From the NCBI RefSeq assembly GCF_036195045.1, contig NZ_CP108100.1:7378001-7442000 (forward strand): DNA of 64,000 bases. Direction: 5' to 3'. The translations under genes and the position numbers were made by a program. Below are positions 61,335-64,000 of this stretch, piece after piece. This DNA is from Streptomyces sp. NBC_00236. Lineage in GTDB: Bacteria > Actinomycetota > Actinomycetes > Streptomycetales > Streptomycetaceae. The notes beneath the pieces are model-generated. The model saw only the letters and a program-made list of their open reading frames with translations. It was not told the origin of the DNA and made no database searches. Position 1 is the stretch's first letter; every line of letters starts with the position of its first letter.

Positions 61335-61355
61335 CACTCTGAAAAATTCAGAGTG
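61335..61355. promoter_or_regulatory. CACTCTGAA-AAA-TTCAGAGTG inverted repeat
   Basis: Nine-base perfect arms with a three-A spacer, 64 bases before the XRE-DUF5753 start. It shares the motif GAGTG with the repeat at 61280-61297. Confidence 0.55.
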
Positions 61356-61418
61356 GCAGTGTTCTTGGTGGCACGCGCATGGCACACTGCTGCCAAACAG
61401 CGCATGGGGAGGTCTGAA

Positions 61419-62279
61419 GTGAGCGAACCGCGGTCCGCCCCGACCGTGGGTCAGGTCGTTCTCGGCAAGCGCCTGCAGGATCTGCGGGAGCGTGTCGGCC
61501 TGAGCCGGGACCAGGCAGCCAAGGTGCTCCGTGTCGCTCCGGCGACGATCCGCAGGATGGAGACCGCCGAGGTCGCTCTCAAGGTTCCCTATGTGCAGTC
61601 GCTCCTGAGGGCCTACGGGATCGCCGAGGAGGAGACCGACGCCTTCGTCGACCTCACCGAGGAGGCCAACAAGCCGGGCTGGTGGCAGCGCTTCCACGAC
61701 GTGCTGCCCGACTGGTTCAGCATGTACGTCAGCCTGGAGGGCGCCGCGAGCCTCCTGCGGATGTACGAGCCGCACTTCGTTCCCGGGCTCCTGCAGACCG
61801 AGGACTACTCGCGCTCGGTGATGCGCACCGGAGCCGTCGGCCAGACCAGGCCCGAGGACATCGAACGCCATGTGGCACTGCGGATGGAGCGGCAGTCCCT
61901 GCTGATCCGGCCGGACGCCCCGAGGCTGTGGGTGGTCATGGACGAGACGGTGCTGCGCCGCCCGGTGGGCAGCCCCGAGGCCATGCGCGCCCAGACCGAC
62001 CGGCTGCTGGAAGCGACCGAGCTGCCCAACGTGACCCTCCAGATCGCCGAGTTCTCCACCGGCCATCACCCGGGCACCTACGGGCCGTTCGTCCTCTTCC
62101 GGTTCGCCGTCCCCGAACTCCCCGACATGGTCTACAGCGAATACCTGACCGGGGCCGTCTACTTCGACGCGCGCCCCGAGGTGGCCTCCTACCTCGAGGT
62201 CATGGACCGCATGGCGGCCCAGGCCGCGACTGCACAACGCACGAAGGAAATCCTCCGGGACTTCCGCAAGGAGCTGTGA
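61419..62279 (+). CDS. XRE-family regulator with DUF5753 domain (WhiJ-like)
   Basis: This 286-residue regulator has an N-terminal XRE helix-turn-helix (GLSRDQAAKVLRVAPATIRRME, ~25-47) and a C-terminal DUF5753 domain (~95-280). The latter has LRMYEPHFVPGLLQTEDYSR and YGPFVLFRF segments. The family includes WhiJ of S. coelicolor development. GTG 61419 follows GGGGAGG at six bases. The stop overlaps the DUF397 start. The usual trio in Streptomyces is this regulator, DUF397 and an ATP-binding protein, all present here. The signal is unknown. Confidence 0.88.
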   Translation: MSEPRSAPTVGQVVLGKRLQDLRERVGLSRDQAAKVLRVAPATIRRMETAEVALKVPYVQSLLRAYGIAEEETDAFVDLTEEANKPGWWQRFHDVLPDWFSMYVSLEGAASLLRMYEPHFVPGLLQTEDYSRSVMRTGAVGQTRPEDIERHVALRMERQSLLIRPDAPRLWVVMDETVLRRPVGSPEAMRAQTDRLLEATELPNVTLQIAEFSTGHHPGTYGPFVLFRFAVPELPDMVYSEYLTGAVYFDARPEVASYLEVMDRMAAQAATAQRTKEILRDFRKEL

Positions 62280-62515
62280 TGACACCCATATACAACGGCA
62301 TGCCGGCCGCCGATCTCGGCTCCGAGGGCTGGTACAAGCCGTGGAGCGGTGGCAACGGCGGCAACTGCGTCGAGGCGATGAAGCTCTCCGACGGAAGAAT
62401 CGCCATGCGCCAGTCCGCGGACCCCGAGGGCCCGGCCCTCATCTACACCCACCGTGAGATCGCCGCTTTCATCCAGGGCGCCAAGGCCGGTCAGGCAGAC
62501 TTCCTCCTGACCTGA
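62279..62515 (+). CDS. DUF397 small protein
   Basis: This 78-residue DUF397 protein has the signature WYKPWSGGNGGNCVEAMKL and ends FIQGAKAGQADFLL. It overlaps the regulator stop by one base (TGATG), so it is co-translated. DUF397 proteins pair with XRE-DUF5753 regulators, and may act as their antagonists or toxin-antitoxin-like partners. Confidence 0.9.
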   Translation: MTPIYNGMPAADLGSEGWYKPWSGGNGGNCVEAMKLSDGRIAMRQSADPEGPALIYTHREIAAFIQGAKAGQADFLLT

Positions 62516-62596
62516 CCCCACTGCGCGGGCGGTTCCCGGTCGCCGCGCACCGACGTCGTTTCTCTGTTCGCCGACCACGGATCCAAGGAGCGCGCT

Positions 62597-63403
62597 ATGA
62601 CCGGGCACGAGCCCCCCGTCGAGATCGACACCAGTAAGCCGCATCCCGCCCGGATGTACGACTGGTTCCTCGGCGGCAAGGACAACTATCCGATCGACGA
62701 GCAGATGGCCCGGCAGCTCCTCGCCGTGGACGCGCGCGGCCGTGACATGGCCCGCGTCAACCGGGCGTTCATGCACCGCGCCACCCGCTGGCTGGCGGAG
62801 AACGGCATCCGGCAGTTCCTCGACATCGGTGCCGGGATACCGACCGAGCCCAACCTCCACCAGATCGCCCAGCAGACCGCGCCGGACGCGCGCGTCGTGT
62901 ACTGCGACAACGACCCGATCGTCCTGGCCCATGCGGCGGCCCTGCTGCGCTCCACCCCCGAGGGCGCCACCGAGTACATCCAGGCCGACGCCCGCAGGCC
63001 CGAGGTCATCCTGGAAGCGGCCGGCAAGGTCCTCGACTTCGACAAGCCGATCGCCCTGTCCCTGCTGGCGCTGCTGCACTTCCTGGACGACGAGGACGGC
63101 GCCGCGGAACTGGTGGACCGCCTGGTCGACCAACTGGCCCCCGGCAGCTACCTCATCCTCTCGCAGACCACCGGCGACTTCGACCCGGAGGGCGCGGCCA
63201 AGGCCGCCGCCATGTACAAGGCCCGCGGCATGACGCTGCGCCCGCGCAGCCGGGCCGAACTCACCGCCTTCTTCCACGGTCTCGAACTCGTCGATCCGGG
63301 TGTCTCGCTCTCCGCCGACTGGCACCCGGAGCTCGGCGAGGTCATCGACGTCCCGGGCGACGAACCGATCCCGGGCTACGCGGGCGTGGCCCGCAAGGGC
63401 TGA
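62597..63403 (+). CDS. SAM-dependent methyltransferase, DUF574 type
   Basis: This 268-residue protein starts with the family signature IDTSKPHPARMYDWFLGGKD and has the SAM-binding FLDIGAGIPT. Other segments are YCDNDPIVLAHA and the DFDKPIALSLLALLHF strand. DUF574/Methyltransf_19 proteins are multi-copy in Streptomyces and their substrates are unknown. AAGGAG lies before the ATG. It lies 81 bases after DUF397 and may belong to the same transcript. Confidence 0.9.
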   Translation: MTGHEPPVEIDTSKPHPARMYDWFLGGKDNYPIDEQMARQLLAVDARGRDMARVNRAFMHRATRWLAENGIRQFLDIGAGIPTEPNLHQIAQQTAPDARVVYCDNDPIVLAHAAALLRSTPEGATEYIQADARRPEVILEAAGKVLDFDKPIALSLLALLHFLDDEDGAAELVDRLVDQLAPGSYLILSQTTGDFDPEGAAKAAAMYKARGMTLRPRSRAELTAFFHGLELVDPGVSLSADWHPELGEVIDVPGDEPIPGYAGVARKG

Positions 63404-63566
63404 GCGTTCGGCGCGTAGCGGCACCGAAGTGGCCCCGCCCGCCGTGCGGCGACTCGTCCGAGAGGTTGATTCTTACCCAATTCGCCATAATGGGGCTCTC
63501 AACGAGCGCAGGCGTCCGATCCGCACGGGATGGTGCGGATCACTGACGTCCGGAAGGCGAGAATCT

Positions 63567-64000
63567 ATGTGCACGCGGGCACTCTGGGCTGGCGCGGGCG
63601 GGGCTGTTCTGGTCGGGCGCAACATGGACTGGATGGAGGAGATGGGGACGAACCTCTGGGCGTTCCCACGCGGCATGGCCCGCGATGACGGGCTCGGCGG
63701 GACGCTGACCTGGACTTCTGTGTACGGCAGCCTGGTCGCCGGCGCGCACGACCTCATGACCGTCGACGGGCTCAACGAGGCCGGCCTGGCGGCACACCAG
63801 CTGTTCCTCCCGGAGTCCGACTACGGCGAGCGGGACGAGAGCCGGCCGGCTCTGAGCGTGGCGGTCTGGATGCAGTACGTACTCGACAACTTCGCGACCG
63901 TCGCTGACGCGGCGGCCTGGATCGAGAGCTCCCAGCTGCAGATCGTGACACAGAGTGACCCGTCGAGCGGTAAGTCGGTGACCCTGCACATGGTGCTGGA
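63567..64000 (+). CDS. Ntn-hydrolase (choloylglycine hydrolase/penicillin V acylase-like), partial
   Basis: The gene begins at ATG 63567 behind GGAAGG and runs off the window; 144 residues are visible. Residue 2 is Cys, the self-exposed catalytic nucleophile of the family. It is followed by GRNMDWMEEMGTNLWAFPRG, the substrate-loop signature, and DGLNEAGLAAHQLFL. Members hydrolyse linear amide bonds in bile salts, penicillin V or acyl-homoserine lactones. A bile-salt role is unlikely in a soil actinomycete, and cleavage of acyl amides is more plausible. Confidence 0.85.
   Translation, partial: MCTRALWAGAGGAVLVGRNMDWMEEMGTNLWAFPRGMARDDGLGGTLTWTSVYGSLVAGAHDLMTVDGLNEAGLAAHQLFLPESDYGERDESRPALSVAVWMQYVLDNFATVADAAAWIESSQLQIVTQSDPSSGKSVTLHMVL

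Noticed and set aside
63466..63491. TTGATT and CATAAT before the Ntn-hydrolase gene as a promoter
   Set aside because: Only 14 bases separate the hexamers, too short for a standard promoter, so it was not listed.

Overview
The window looks like chromosomal DNA from a Streptomyces or close relative. It is very GC-rich with strong G/C bias at third codon positions and frequent GTG starts. It also carries Streptomyces-typical families: a conservon (CvnA-D plus a CYP157-type P450), DUF5753/DUF397 regulators, GHKL anti-sigma-like ATPases and a DUF574-type methyltransferase. About 54 protein genes, two gene remnants and several promoters, operators and terminators can be supported. No tRNA, rRNA, CRISPR array, insertion sequence or attachment site was seen.

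Region 1 (0.1-7.3 kb): a small hypothetical gene; a MerR-like regulator preceded by a strong promoter and a ~670-nt non-coding leader rich in GCAGT; a DUF6585-like membrane protein; a CYP157/CYP154 P450 pair; an F420/LLM-type oxidoreductase; and a degraded nitroreductase tail.

Region 2 (7.2-30.4 kb) is the core of the window, a plant cell-wall superlocus. First come two secreted GH43 arabinanases and a secreted pectate lyase-pectin methylesterase fusion. Next is a LacI repressor gene, then a seven-gene minus-strand operon: solute-binding lipoprotein, two ABC permeases, secreted GH74 xyloglucanase, GH42 beta-galactosidase, GH95 alpha-fucosidase and secreted GH12 endoglucanase. The operon diverges from GH3 beta-glucosidase and GH31 (YicI-type) alpha-xylosidase genes. 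Four near-identical TCGAAGCGCTTCGA operators lie only in front of the lacI gene and in the divergent promoter region. Together this reads as a xyloglucan-utilisation locus: GH74 and GH12 cut the backbone outside, the ABC importer takes up oligosaccharides, and signal-less GH95, GH42, GH31 and GH3 enzymes dismantle them inside. Xylose released there can enter the xylose isomerase/xylulokinase pathway at 38.5-41.4 kb.

Region 3 (30.4-53 kb): a DUF4232-type secreted protein; a P450 with a divergent TetR; a GDSL esterase; an AspT/YidE-type transporter; a von Willebrand A protein and partner; divergent xylB/xylA with a ROK repressor; a DUF305/DUF3105 envelope operon; a scramblase-like protein; an NCS2 permease and arylsulfotransferase with a divergent XRE-cupin regulator; a VOC protein; a FUSC exporter with MarR; and an IclR regulator.

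Region 4 (53.5-64 kb): a complete conservon; a GH4 glycosidase followed by a broken carbohydrate-binding gene remnant; a WhiJ-like cluster (ATPase, DUF5753 XRE regulator, DUF397); a DUF574-type methyltransferase; and an Ntn-hydrolase gene that runs off the right edge.
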